Position numbers and translations under genes: made by a program
Notes under the pieces: generated by a model
Database searches by the model: none
What the model saw: the letters and a program-made list of their open reading frames with translations, nothing else
Told to the model about the DNA's origin: nothing
Shown here: in pieces, positions 17,596 to 29,151 of the stretch
How the letters are laid out: each line of letters begins with the position of its first letter
How positions within the stretch are numbered: the stretch's first letter is position 1
DNA from: Rhizobium sp. Q54
GTDB taxonomy: Bacteria; Pseudomonadota; Alphaproteobacteria; SHVZ01
DNA: 38,447 nucleotides
Reading direction: 5' to 3'
NCBI GenBank assembly: GCA_945871425.1
Contig: CAMBVS010000035.1
Span: forward strand, 1-38,447

Positions 17596-18237
17596 CTACC
17601 GCGGCGGCTGATTGATGACGACCGCCCGCCACGCTGGCGGATGGCGGGGGGTGCCGGCGAAATGGTCGAGCCGGGTCAGATGGGTGTTGAAGACGTCGAC
17701 CCGGAGCGCCGCCTCGGGATCGAGCCTGAGCGCATGGGCGACCGCGCCGCGGATCGTGCCGCCATGGGTGACGGCGACGATGTCCTTGCCAGCATGCTCG
17801 ACGTTCAGGCGCTCGATGCCGACGACGACCCGGTGCATCAGATGCTCGAAGCTCTCTCCGCCCGGCGGTACCGCGGCGGCGGGCGCCAACCAGAAACGGT
17901 GATAGCCGGATTCGGGGCTGGCCTTCAGCTCTTCATAGGTCCGCCCCTGCCACTCGCCGAAATGCTGCTCGATGAAGTCGGGCACGACGTGCATCTCCGG
18001 TAGCTGGTAGCCGGCGGCGCCGATGGCGAGCGCGGTGTCTCGGGTGCGCCGCAACGGCGAATGCACCCAGACGGCCTCCTTGGGCAAGAGCTTGGCCAAG
18101 GCGTCGAAATGCGCCGCCTCGGAGGTATCGCAGGGATGGTCGGTCTGGCCGTAGGCGCGGCCCTTGTTCACGGTGACCGGCGCGTGCCGGATCCACCACC
18201 AGCGGGTCGAGAGGCCGGGATCGAAGGAAGTGCTCAT
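17596..18237 (-). CDS. cobC: Histidine phosphatase, probable alpha-ribazole phosphatase CobC
   Basis: 213 residues from the ATG at 18237. WIRHAPVTVNKGRAYGQTD carries the catalytic RHA histidine of the phosphoglycerate-mutase-like family. HSPLRRTRDTALAI, EQHFGEWQGRTYEEL and AVTHGGTIRGAVAHAL supply the remaining phosphate-binding residues. The domain alone would fit several phosphatases; its place directly after cobS argues for removal of the 5'-phosphate from alpha-ribazole or from adenosylcobalamin phosphate. Confidence 0.83.
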   Translation of the reverse strand: MSTSFDPGLSTRWWWIRHAPVTVNKGRAYGQTDHPCDTSEAAHFDALAKLLPKEAVWVHSPLRRTRDTALAIGAAGYQLPEMHVVPDFIEQHFGEWQGRTYEELKASPESGYHRFWLAPAAAVPPGGESFEHLMHRVVVGIERLNVEHAGKDIVAVTHGGTIRGAVAHALRLDPEAALRVDVFNTHLTRLDHFAGTPRHPPAWRAVVINQPPR

Positions 18238-18247
18238 GGGAATCCGC

Positions 18248-18991
18248 TTACGGAAGAGTCGACAGGGCGAGGAGGGCCCCGATCTCCGCCATCTGCTCGG
18301 CAGCGCCCAGGGTGTCTCCGGTATAGCCGCCGAGACGCCGGCGCGCCAGGGCCGCGACCCCGAGCGCGCAGGCGGCAGAGACGGCGGCGGCGAGGATCGC
18401 CGGCCCCGGACCGAGCGCGACCACGGCCACGGCGAAGCCGAGTCCGGCGGCCCACAACGTTCCCTCGGCAGCCGGCTGCCCGGCCTCGGCAGCGAGGCCA
18501 TCAGCACGGGCCGGCATATCGTTCCGCATCAGCCAGGGCAGCCATCCCCGCGCCAGGGCGTGCACGGCGATCAGCGCCGCCGCCCCGTCGATCAGCGTCG
18601 CCAGCGCCGTGGTGCGAAGCCCGATTGAGAGAATCAGTGCAAGGGCGCCGAAAGTGCCGATGCGTGAATCCCGGAAGATCTCCAGGATGCGTTCGCGGCT
18701 CCTACCGGAGAAAAGCCCGTCGGCCGAATCGGCGAGGCCGTCTTCGTGCAGCGCGCCGGTGACGACCACGCCCGCCCCGACCGCGAGCAGGGCGGCGACC
18801 AGCGGCGGAATACCGGCGAGATGGGCCAACGCCAGGACCGCCGCGGCGATGCCGCCGACCAAGGCACCGGCCAGCGGAAAGCCGCGGGAGGCCGCCGCCA
18901 GGGCCAGCGGCGTCTCCAGCCGGACCGGCAGCCGCGTCAGGAAGGTGACGGCGGTCGCGAGCTCCAGGCGGAGTGTGGCGATCCAGTCCAT
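18248..18991 (-). CDS. cobS: CobS/CobV, adenosylcobinamide-GDP ribazoletransferase
   Basis: 247 residues from the ATG at 18991, an integral membrane protein rich in Ala, Leu and Gly. TAVTFLTRLPVRLE is the family N-terminus, GALHEDGLADSADGLFSGRSRERILEI is the catalytic acidic block (given here to show H-E-D-G-L-A-D and D-G-L), and RRRLGGYTGDTLGAAEQ is the conserved C-terminal motif. It joins alpha-ribazole to adenosylcobinamide-GDP. The frame is open far upstream across cobT, but only this start fits. It is divergent from cobT with 72 nt between them. Confidence 0.95.
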   Translation of the reverse strand: MDWIATLRLELATAVTFLTRLPVRLETPLALAAASRGFPLAGALVGGIAAAVLALAHLAGIPPLVAALLAVGAGVVVTGALHEDGLADSADGLFSGRSRERILEIFRDSRIGTFGALALILSIGLRTTALATLIDGAAALIAVHALARGWLPWLMRNDMPARADGLAAEAGQPAAEGTLWAAGLGFAVAVVALGPGPAILAAAVSAACALGVAALARRRLGGYTGDTLGAAEQMAEIGALLALSTLP

Positions 18992-19063
18992 GGATGCTTT
19001 TCGCTTGGCCGGCGCCGGAAATCCAGCGATGAAGTCGCCCCTCAAGGCCGGAGGGGCAGAAGC

Positions 19064-20080
19064 ATGGACGAGCCGAGCGTCACCCTGGAGGAGATCCGCG
19101 ACATTCTCCGCGAGCTGCCAGGACCGGACCTGGAGGCGGCGAGCGCGGTCGCCACACGCGAGGCGCAGCTGACCAAGCCGCCGGGCGCGCTCGGCAGGCT
19201 GGAGGAGATCTCGGCCTGGCTTGCCACCTGGCAGGGCCGGGCGAAACCGCGAGTCGACCATCCGCGCGTCGCCGTCTTTGCCGGCAATCACGGCGTCGCC
19301 GCGCTCGGTGTCTCCGCCTTCCCGGCCTCGGTGACCGAGCAGATGGTGCAGAATTTCATCGCCGGCGGTGCTGCGATCAACCAGCTCTGCAAGACCTTCG
19401 ATGCCGACCTCCGCGTCTACGAGATGGCGCTCGACGTTCCCACCCACGACTTCACCCAAGAGCCGGCGATGGACGAAGGCGAGGCCGGTCATGCGATGTC
19501 CTACGGCATGATGGCGGTCGAGCCCGGCCTCGATGTGATCTGCCTTGGCGAGATGGGCATCGCCAACACCACCTCGGCCTCGGCGCTGGCCTGCGCGCTG
19601 TTCGGCGGTGCCGCCGTCGACTGGGTCGGTCCGGGAACCGGTGTCGCCGGTGACGCCCTGAAGCGAAAGACCGAGGTGATCGCCGCCGGCGTTCAGCGTC
19701 ACAAGGGCGCCGGCGATCCGCTCGACCTGCTCACCTGCCTCGGCGGCTTCGAGCTGGCGGCGATCGCCGGTGCCGTCATCGCCGCCCGCCGCGCACGCAC
19801 GCCGGTGGTGCTGGACGGCTTCGCCTGCACGGTCGCAGCCTCGGTCCTCCACCGCATCGACCCTAGGCTGCTCGACCACTGCATCGTCGCCCATGTCTCC
19901 GCCGAGCCCGGGCATCGAAGGCTGCTAGCGGCGATCGGCAAGACCGCCCTCTTCGACTTCGGTATGCGATTGGGCGAGGCCTCGGGCGCGGCGCTGGCCC
20001 TCGGCGTGCTGAAGGCGGCGGTCGCCTGCCACGTCGGCATGGCAACCTTCGCCGAGGCCGGCGTCAGCGGAAAGGCTTAG
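19064..20080 (+). CDS. cobT: CobT, nicotinate-nucleotide-dimethylbenzimidazole phosphoribosyltransferase
   Basis: 338 residues from the ATG at 19064, with GGAGGGG about 9 nt upstream. LTKPPGALGRLEEI, FAGNHGVAALGVSAFP, FIAGGAAINQLC, LGEMGIANTTSASAL and VLDGFACTVAA are all CobT landmarks, and HVGMATFAEAGVS at the end includes the catalytic glutamate. It makes alpha-ribazole phosphate, the lower ligand precursor used by CobS. It is read divergently from cobS-cobC. Confidence 0.96.
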   Translation: MDEPSVTLEEIRDILRELPGPDLEAASAVATREAQLTKPPGALGRLEEISAWLATWQGRAKPRVDHPRVAVFAGNHGVAALGVSAFPASVTEQMVQNFIAGGAAINQLCKTFDADLRVYEMALDVPTHDFTQEPAMDEGEAGHAMSYGMMAVEPGLDVICLGEMGIANTTSASALACALFGGAAVDWVGPGTGVAGDALKRKTEVIAAGVQRHKGAGDPLDLLTCLGGFELAAIAGAVIAARRARTPVVLDGFACTVAASVLHRIDPRLLDHCIVAHVSAEPGHRRLLAAIGKTALFDFGMRLGEASGAALALGVLKAAVACHVGMATFAEAGVSGKA

Positions 20081-20100
20081 GACCAGATGTCTGTCGTACC

Positions 20101-20129
20101 CCCTCTCCCGCGTCGTACGCGGGGGAGGA
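20101..20129. terminator. Hairpin between convergent cobT and ppdK
   Basis: CCTCTCCCGCG and CGCGGGGGAGG form a nearly perfect GC stem in the 80-nt gap between the two converging genes. No clear T-run flanks it on either side, so it is probably a two-way transcription stop or a dispersed extragenic palindrome. Confidence 0.5.
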
Positions 20130-20160
20130 TTCCGAAAGGGCGCCTGCGGATGCGAAAGCG

Positions 20161-22839
<2,679 letters not shown>

Positions 22840-22841
22840 GG

Positions 22842-24935
22842 TCAGCCCTCAATCTTCGAGAAGTCGGCGACCGCATCCATAGCGACGCGGATCTGGGAGA
22901 GGAGACAGAGGCGGTTGGCACGGAGATCGGCCGCCTCCGCGTTCACCGTCACCCGGTCGAAAAAATCGTCGACCGGCTGACGCAGACCCGCCAGCACGGC
23001 CATGGCGCCGCCGAAATCCTCATCGGCGAGCCGCGGATCGGCCTTGGTGGCGATGTCCATGATCGCCTGGTGCAGCTTCGCTTCTTCAGGCGTGACGAAG
23101 AGCTTGGGGTCGGCCAGGCGGTCGTAGCGCTTGCCGTCCTTCTTCTCCTCGATGCGGAGGATGTTGGCGGCGCGCCGATAGGCGACGAGCAGGTTCGCGC
23201 CGTCGTCGGACGCGAGGAAGCTTTTGAGCGCCTCGCCGCGCGCGATCAGGCGGACGAGATCGTCCTCGCCGCCGGGCACGGCGAAGACCGCCGACACGAT
23301 GTCGTGCTTCAGCCCCTGGTCACGGAGATGGACCTTGAGCCGGTCGGCGAGGAAGTCGAGGAGCGCGCGTGCGACGCCGTCGGCCTTGGCGCGATCGAAA
23401 CCGGCATAGAGCGTGTGGGCGCGCTCGAACAGCTCGATTAGGCCGAGCCCGAGCTTGTTCTCGATGATCAGCCGGATCGCGCCGAGAGCGGCGCGGCGAA
23501 GCGCGAAAGGATCCTTGGATCCGGTCGGTTTCTCGTCGATGGCGAAGAAGCCGACCAGCGTATCGACCTTCTCGGCCAACGCCACGGCGACGGAAACCGG
23601 CGCGGTCGGGCAGCGGTCGTCCGGCCCCTTTGGCGCGTAGTGCTCGGCGACGGCATCGGCGACCATGTCCGGCTCCCCGTCGTGGCTGGCGTAATAGCGG
23701 CCCATCACACCCTGGAGTTCCGGGAACTCGCCGACCATGCCCGTGGTGAGATCGGCCTTCGCCAGCCGCCCTGCCCGCTCGGCCAGCGCCGCATCGCAGG
23801 CCGGAATCCTCGCCGCGAGCCAGCGCGCGAGTGCGGCCACGCGCTCCGCCTTCTCGGCCACCGAGCCGAGACGCTGATAGAAGAGGACGCTCTTGAGATC
23901 GGCGACGCGGTCGGCGAGCCGCTTCTTCCGGTCCTGGTCCCAGAAGAAGCGGGCATCGGAGAGGCGGGCGCGCAGCACGCGCTCGTTGCCGGCGACGACC
24001 TGTGCGCCGCCGTCGGCGTTCTCCATATTGGCGACGACGACGAAGCGGGGCGCCAAGCTGTCGTCGAGGCGAAGGCAGGCGAAGTATTTGAGGTGCGCCC
24101 GCATCGAGGTGGTCAGCACCTCGGCCGGCAGGTCCATGAAGGCGTCGTCGATCTTGCCGAGCAGCGGCACCGGCCATTCGACCAGGCCGGTCACCTCGTC
24201 GAGCAGGCCCTCGTCGACGCGGAGCTGCATGCCGCCCTCGCCGGCACGCTGGCCCGCGATGCGCGCGATATAGGCGCGCCGCTCGGCGGCATCGACCATG
24301 ACGCAGGCGGCGTCGAGCTTGTCGGCGTAGTCGGAGAACGACGTGACGGCGAAGGGCGCAGGCGCCAGGAAGCGATGGCCGACCGTCTCGTCGGTGAAGG
24401 CGAGCTCGCCGCCGCCGAGGTCGATCCTGCCTTCGACCTTCTTGCCGTCGAAGATGCAGAGGATGGCGTGCAGCGGCCTGACCCAGCGCTGGGAGTATGT
24501 CGCCCAGTGCATCGATTTCGGCCATTCGAAGGCCTTGATCAACGCCGGCACGATCTCGGCGATGACCTCGGTCGTCGCGCGGCCGGGCTGGCGCTGGACG
24601 GCGAAGTAGAAGACGCCCTTGCCGCTGTCGCGCTGCTCGGCCTGATCGAGGCTGGAGAGACCCGCCGCCTTGAGGAAGCCGTCGATGGCACCCTGTGGCG
24701 ATCCGACCTTCGGGCCTTTGCGCTCGACCGTGCGGTCGGGCTGGGCCACCGGAAGGTCGGTCACCACCGCCGTCAGCCGGCGCGGGCCGGCATATGTCGC
24801 GACCGCATCCTTCGCCGGCGTGAAGCCGGCCTCGGACAGCATCGCCGTGAGCCGCTCCTTCAATTGCTCGGCGGCGCGGCGCTGCATCCGGGCCGGGATC
24901 TCCTCCGATCGAATCTCGAGAAGGAGCTCGGGCAT
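22842..24935 (-). CDS. glyS: Glycyl-tRNA synthetase, beta subunit
   Basis: 697 residues. It begins [20 protein letters not shown], the typical GlyS N-terminus. [34 protein letters not shown]-like and [19 protein letters not shown] blocks follow, and the C-terminal third is the DALR-type anticodon-binding region. It pairs with GlyQ as an alpha2-beta2 enzyme charging glycine tRNA. Its ATG shares one base with the glyQ stop (TGATG). Confidence 0.97.
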   Translation of the reverse strand: MPELLLEIRSEEIPARMQRRAAEQLKERLTAMLSEAGFTPAKDAVATYAGPRRLTAVVTDLPVAQPDRTVERKGPKVGSPQGAIDGFLKAAGLSSLDQAEQRDSGKGVFYFAVQRQPGRATTEVIAEIVPALIKAFEWPKSMHWATYSQRWVRPLHAILCIFDGKKVEGRIDLGGGELAFTDETVGHRFLAPAPFAVTSFSDYADKLDAACVMVDAAERRAYIARIAGQRAGEGGMQLRVDEGLLDEVTGLVEWPVPLLGKIDDAFMDLPAEVLTTSMRAHLKYFACLRLDDSLAPRFVVVANMENADGGAQVVAGNERVLRARLSDARFFWDQDRKKRLADRVADLKSVLFYQRLGSVAEKAERVAALARWLAARIPACDAALAERAGRLAKADLTTGMVGEFPELQGVMGRYYASHDGEPDMVADAVAEHYAPKGPDDRCPTAPVSVAVALAEKVDTLVGFFAIDEKPTGSKDPFALRRAALGAIRLIIENKLGLGLIELFERAHTLYAGFDRAKADGVARALLDFLADRLKVHLRDQGLKHDIVSAVFAVPGGEDDLVRLIARGEALKSFLASDDGANLLVAYRRAANILRIEEKKDGKRYDRLADPKLFVTPEEAKLHQAIMDIATKADPRLADEDFGGAMAVLAGLRQPVDDFFDRVTVNAEAADLRANRLCLLSQIRVAMDAVADFSKIEG

Positions 24936-25807
24936 CAGCCGACCCAGGTTTCGCAGCAGGATTTCGCCAGCGTGCGCACGCGGCCGATATAGGCTTGGCG
25001 TTCGGTCACGCTGATCACGCCGCGGGCATCCAGCAGGTTGAATAGATGGCTTGCCTTCAGCACCTGATCATAGGCCGGCAGCGCCAGCCTGGCCTCGATC
25101 AAGCGGGCGCATTCGCGCTCGGCATCCTCGAAATGGACGAACAGGCGATCGACGTCGGCGTGCTCGAAGTTGTAGGCGGAGAACTCGCGCTCGGCCCGGT
25201 GATAGATGTCGCGGTAGGTCTTGCCGCCCCGGTTCTTCGGCACGCCGTCGAAATCCAGGTCGAAGATGCTGTCGACACCCTGGATGTACATGGCGAGTCG
25301 CTCGAGCCCGTAGGTCAGCTCGGCCGGCACCGGGTTGCACTCGATGCCGCCGACCTGCTGAAAATAGGTGAACTGGCTGACCTCCATGCCGTCGAGCCAG
25401 ACCTCCCAGCCGAGGCCCCAGGCGCCCAGGGTCGGGCTCTCCCAGTCGTCCTCGACGAAGCGTATGTCATGCGCCAGGGGATCGACGCCGAGCCGCCGGA
25501 GGCTGCCGAGGTAGCGCTCCTGGATGTCGGCCGGGGACGGCTTCATCATCACCTGGAACTGGTAATAATGCTGGAGGCGGTTGGGGTTCTCGCCATAGCG
25601 CCCATCGGTCGGCCGCCGGGAAGGCTGGACGTAGGCGCAGTTCCAGGTGTGATCCGGGCCCAGCGCCCGGAGCGTGGTCGCCGGATGGAAGGTGCCCGCC
25701 CCCATCTCCATGTCGTAGGGCTGCAGGATGACGCAACCCTGCTCGGCCCAATAGGCCTGGAGCGTCAGGATCAGGGATTGGAAGCTGGTCGGGCGAGAGA
25801 TCGCCAT
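24935..25807 (-). CDS. glyQ: Glycyl-tRNA synthetase, alpha subunit
   Basis: 290 residues from the ATG at 25807 ([17 protein letters not shown]), which matches the usual short lead before the SFQ..I..LQ block. A further ATG at 25843 would add 12 residues. [58 protein letters not shown] and [20 protein letters not shown] are the class II catalytic motifs. First gene of glyQ-glyS-ppdK, divergent from the first HIT gene across 154 nt. Confidence 0.97.
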   Translation of the reverse strand: MAISRPTSFQSLILTLQAYWAEQGCVILQPYDMEMGAGTFHPATTLRALGPDHTWNCAYVQPSRRPTDGRYGENPNRLQHYYQFQVMMKPSPADIQERYLGSLRRLGVDPLAHDIRFVEDDWESPTLGAWGLGWEVWLDGMEVSQFTYFQQVGGIECNPVPAELTYGLERLAMYIQGVDSIFDLDFDGVPKNRGGKTYRDIYHRAEREFSAYNFEHADVDRLFVHFEDAERECARLIEARLALPAYDQVLKASHLFNLLDARGVISVTERQAYIGRVRTLAKSCCETWVG

Positions 25808-25961
25808 CGGCCGATCCGGGGGTTTTTTGCGGTGCAGCGACATACCCCGCGCGCCCGGCTGGGGTCAAGGCGACAGACGGTGATTGGCGGTTGCCCAGGG
25901 AGAAGCCGGCCCTCTACCCTGCGATGGGACCTATCCCCCTGAACCCTTTCGGGAATCACCC

Positions 25962-26393
25962 ATGTCCGAACTAGAGAAATTCCGCCAGAAGTTCCTCATT
26001 CCGGCCTATACGATCCGGGAGTTCCGGCATTGGACGTGGTCGCTTCGCCCGCTGCACGCGACGCTTGGGGCCGGGGTCATCTCCGCCAACCGCTACGAGC
26101 CGCATTTTTCCGGCATGACCGCCAATGAATGCGCCGAGCTCGCGACCGTGGTGATGGAGGTCGAGACGAGGCTCATGGCCGCCTTCGCCTACGACAAGAT
26201 CAACTACCTGATGCTGATGATGGTCGACCCGCATGTGCACATGCACGTCATCCCCCGCTATGCCGCGGCCCGCGACTTCGGCGGCACGACCTGGACCGAC
26301 GAGTCGTGGCCGAGGCCGCCCAATGCCACGATTGGCCCGACGCTCGGCGACGATCAGGCGAAGGCGATGATTGCGCGGATTCTCGGGCGCTAG
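25962..26393 (+). CDS. HIT-family protein, copy 1
   Basis: 143 residues from the ATG at 25962. The histidine triad is DPHVHMHVIP with H91, H93 and H95, the middle one of which would attack a nucleotide alpha-phosphate in HIT hydrolases and transferases. The protein is close to copies at 29918 and 32907: shared blocks are RHW.WSLRP, FSGMT, ECAELAT and YDKINYLMLMMVDPHVH. The substrate is unknown. It stands alone, 204 nt before the phosphonate operon. Confidence 0.85.
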   Translation: MSELEKFRQKFLIPAYTIREFRHWTWSLRPLHATLGAGVISANRYEPHFSGMTANECAELATVVMEVETRLMAAFAYDKINYLMLMMVDPHVHMHVIPRYAAARDFGGTTWTDESWPRPPNATIGPTLGDDQAKAMIARILGR

Positions 26394-26509
26394 GGACGGC
26401 ATCCCAGATCGCATTCCTTCGCGCGGCCGTTGGTCCTGTCCTTCGCCCTGCCGCGGCGGCCCCGAAACCGACATCCCGCGACTCGGCCTTTTCGCCCAAG
26501 GATTGGATG

Positions 26510-26538
26510 TTTACACCCGATGGACCCATGACTATGAC
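26510..26538 (+). promoter_or_regulatory. Possible sigma-70 promoter of the phosphonate operon
   Basis: TTTACA (26510-26515), a 17-nt spacer and TATGAC (26533-26538) match the housekeeping consensus at five and four of six positions. It lies 59 nt before the mpnS-like ATG in the 204-nt gap after HIT copy 1. Found by eye only. Confidence 0.4.
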
Positions 26539-26597
26539 AATGTTCCGTCCCAGCGGGCATCAGCCTGGGCCGGGTCGCTGGTGTGGAGGTTTGGCTC

Positions 26598-27980
26598 ATG
26601 ACGATCGCGCGGAAATGGGACTACGCCAAGATCCTCGGCGCACGACTCCTGAGCGAGGCGAACGACCTCAAGCGCACGCCCGAGATCATGGCGGCCGAGC
26701 TTCGCCTCAGCGTCGACTTCATCCGCTCCGCTCTTGCCGGCGCGACCGGCGCCGCCGAGGTCCAGGCACTCGCACGCCGGATGGCGGAGGTCTATCCGAT
26801 CTCCCTGGCCTCGATCTGGCTGGAACCCGACGACACGGTCGACGGCATCAAGCACATGTCGGCCGCCGATGCGCGCGCGACCGCGCGCGTGATCCCCCGC
26901 AGTCTCCCCGATGGCCGCACGGTCCCCTATTTCGAATACTGGGATACGGCCATGAGCCGCACCGCTCCCTTCAAGCCGGAGGTCGTCCGCCAGCTTCACG
27001 TCGTCGACGACAGCGATGCCGACAACCCCGCCGTCGCCTTCAACAAGGGCCACCTGATGCACCAGCTCACTTTCTATGTGGGCGAGGTGAATTTCTATTG
27101 GAAGGTCAACGGCGTGCCGCGTTGCGCAGAGATGAACACCGGAGACTCCTCCTACGTCGTGCCGTTCGTGCCGCACAGCTTCACCAGCCGCAACCCGGAC
27201 AAGCCCGGCTACATCATCGCCGTGACCTACGCCGGCCCCGTCCGTTTCGCCCTCGATGACTTTTGCCGTGTCGGCCCGGAGGCGGCCGACGCCTTGGCAG
27301 GATCGAACGTCGATCGCAACGCCGCGTTCCTCGATTTGCTTGACCGGCATCTCGCTGCCGAGTCGCTGAGCCGCGAGGAACTGGCGGAACGTTTGACCGA
27401 CCGAGGCCTCGATCGAGGACGTGCCGAAGCGCTGACCTCGGGGCGGCAGGCGGCTACCGAGTCCGAGATCGTGGCGATGGCGACCTGTCTCTGTATTCGT
27501 CCAAAGGATTTGATGGCGAGCGCCGGAAACGACGAGGGTGGTGTCGTCGTCACCCGGGCGGCAGACCGCGTCGTCCGCGGTTACCCGAGCGGCAACCGGC
27601 CGGCCTATCGTCTGGCCGAGCTCGCGCGGACACCCTATCAGCCGCAGCTCAAGGCCTTCGAACTCACCGTGCTCGCAGACGATGCGACGCATTCGGCGGA
27701 CATGCGCCACGGCCTACACGAGTACATCTTCAACTACGGCGAGGCCGAGACGACCCTCCACCACGAGAACGGACGCAAGTTCGCGCTCGGGGCCGGGGAC
27801 TCGGCCTATGTCCGACCGATGGTCGGGCGCCGGTTCACGCGCCGGTCGGCGACGGAAGAGCCGAGCCTTCTGATTGTCCGCGTCCCAGGCGCCATGACCG
27901 AGGCGGCTATCGAGGAGTTCGGTGGATTCGACCGGTCCGGCCGCCACCGGGTGACCGGTGAAAGCACCCGCTGGTACTGA
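26598..27980 (+). CDS. mpnS: Methylphosphonate synthase-like two-cupin non-heme iron oxygenase
   Basis: 460 residues from the ATG at 26598, with GGAGG 8 nt upstream. The protein is two repeats, each a helix-turn-helix (about residues 20-65 and 255-305) followed by a cupin, the layout of HEPD (2-hydroxyethylphosphonate dioxygenase) and MPnS. In the first cupin the likely iron ligands are H152, Q156 (GHLMHQLTF) and H193 (VVPFVPHSF): His-x3-Gln then His, as described for MPnS. HEPD's Glu position is Val here (V187/V188). N149 three residues before H152 also matches HEPD's substrate Asn, from memory. The second cupin keeps H371 and E375 but has R411 for the last His, so is probably structural. 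Predicted reaction: 2-hydroxyethylphosphonate + O2 to methylphosphonate. An automatic label of XRE-cupin regulator would be misleading. The exact product is inference. Confidence 0.72.
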   Translation: MTIARKWDYAKILGARLLSEANDLKRTPEIMAAELRLSVDFIRSALAGATGAAEVQALARRMAEVYPISLASIWLEPDDTVDGIKHMSAADARATARVIPRSLPDGRTVPYFEYWDTAMSRTAPFKPEVVRQLHVVDDSDADNPAVAFNKGHLMHQLTFYVGEVNFYWKVNGVPRCAEMNTGDSSYVVPFVPHSFTSRNPDKPGYIIAVTYAGPVRFALDDFCRVGPEAADALAGSNVDRNAAFLDLLDRHLAAESLSREELAERLTDRGLDRGRAEALTSGRQAATESEIVAMATCLCIRPKDLMASAGNDEGGVVVTRAADRVVRGYPSGNRPAYRLAELARTPYQPQLKAFELTVLADDATHSADMRHGLHEYIFNYGEAETTLHHENGRKFALGAGDSAYVRPMVGRRFTRRSATEEPSLLIVRVPGAMTEAAIEEFGGFDRSGRHRVTGESTRWY

Positions 27981-27987
27981 CCAGGAC

Positions 27988-29151
27988 ATGCAATTCCAGT
28001 CCCCCGTCAAGATCCGGATCGGCGAACCCTATCTGGACGCACTTGCCGACGAAGTCGGCGACCGATCCTGGCTCCTGATCACGAGCCGCGGATGGACCAC
28101 CCGTCACCTGGTCGACGAGATGATCGGCCGGCTCGGCCGACCGGTCATGGTCATCGACCACGTCGAGCCCAATCCGCGCCTCTCCTCGGTTCTCGCCATG
28201 GGCCGCGAGGCCTCGCGCGCCGAAGCGATTGTCGCCGTGGGCGGCGGCAGTGTGCTCGACGCGGCCAAGGGGATCGCGGCCGTCCACGCCCTCGGCCCGG
28301 AAGCGCCGGACCAGATTGCTCGCCACCTGAAGGGCGAAGCGCTTCTGCCGCGTGGTTTCGCACCGCCGCCGATCATCGCCGTACCGACGACCTCCGGCAC
28401 CGGGTCGGAGGTGACGCGCTGGGCCACCATCTGGGGCGATGATCGGCGGAAGTACTCGATCGAGGATCCCGCTCTTTATCCTACGGCCGCCATCCTCGAC
28501 CCCGGCCTCACCATGACGATGCCGCCGGAGGTCACCCTTGCCTCAGGCCTCGATGCCCTTTCCCACGCCTTCGAGGCGGTGTGGAACCGCTCGCATACGG
28601 TCCTGACCGATCTGATGGCCTCCGCCGCGATCGACCTCATCGTGCGCAACCTGAGGGAGGCTGTGCTCCAGCCGCAGAGCCGTCGCCGTCGTGAAGCCAT
28701 GCAGACCGCCTCCCTGATGGCGGGCATGGCGATGGCGAACACGCGGACGGCCCTCGCCCATTCAATGTCCTATCCCTTTACCGCCGAGCTCGGTCTGCCG
28801 CACGGTCTCGCCTGCAGCTTCACCCTCGCCGAGGTCGCGCGCTTCAATTTCGAGACCCACGAGACCAGGCTCCAGCCGATCGCCAAGGGCTTCGGCTGTG
28901 ATCTCGCCGAAGTGCCCGAGCGCATCGAGGCCCTGCTCAAGGGTCTCGGCGTCGGCGAGGCTCTAATCCGCTATCTTCCGGCCGATCCGCTCGCGGCCAT
29001 CAAGGGCGACCTGATCACTCCGTCGCGGGCGGGAAACAACATCCGGCCGCCGGATGCGAAATCCGCGCGCGCGCTCGCCGACCGCGCCTATTCGACACTG
29101 GCGGGCGACCGGCCGCGCCCGATCTTCGAAGCCGCGGAGAAGACTCGATGA
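27988..29151 (+). CDS. Group III iron alcohol dehydrogenase, probable phosphonoacetaldehyde reductase (PhpC-like)
   Basis: 387 residues from the ATG at 27988; an in-frame GTG at 27958 would overlap mpnS. VAVGGGSVLDAAKG binds NAD(P), PTTSGTGSEVT is the family's second nucleotide motif, and the metal ligands are D189, H193, H258 and H272. Their spacing (4, 65, 14) equals that of classic iron alcohol dehydrogenases. In phosphonate pathways a member of this family reduces phosphonoacetaldehyde to 2-hydroxyethylphosphonate, exactly the substrate of the enzyme encoded 7 nt upstream. Family certain; substrate inferred from the neighbour. Its stop overlaps the next gene by ATGA. Confidence 0.8.
   Translation: MQFQSPVKIRIGEPYLDALADEVGDRSWLLITSRGWTTRHLVDEMIGRLGRPVMVIDHVEPNPRLSSVLAMGREASRAEAIVAVGGGSVLDAAKGIAAVHALGPEAPDQIARHLKGEALLPRGFAPPPIIAVPTTSGTGSEVTRWATIWGDDRRKYSIEDPALYPTAAILDPGLTMTMPPEVTLASGLDALSHAFEAVWNRSHTVLTDLMASAAIDLIVRNLREAVLQPQSRRRREAMQTASLMAGMAMANTRTALAHSMSYPFTAELGLPHGLACSFTLAEVARFNFETHETRLQPIAKGFGCDLAEVPERIEALLKGLGVGEALIRYLPADPLAAIKGDLITPSRAGNNIRPPDAKSARALADRAYSTLAGDRPRPIFEAAEKTR

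Noticed and set aside
18248..19915. 555-codon extended cobS frame
   Set aside because: The first ~300 codons are the antisense of cobT; only the part from the ATG at 18991 matches CobS.
20081..20160. Small gene between cobT and ppdK
   Set aside because: The 80 nt hold a GC hairpin and no frame with a plausible start.
26583..27980. XRE-family transcriptional regulator with cupin, starting at GTG 26583
   Set aside because: The two HTH-cupin repeats and the H/Q/H ligand set fit the HEPD/MPnS enzymes better than a regulator. The GTG overlaps the ribosome site GGAGG used by the ATG at 26598.
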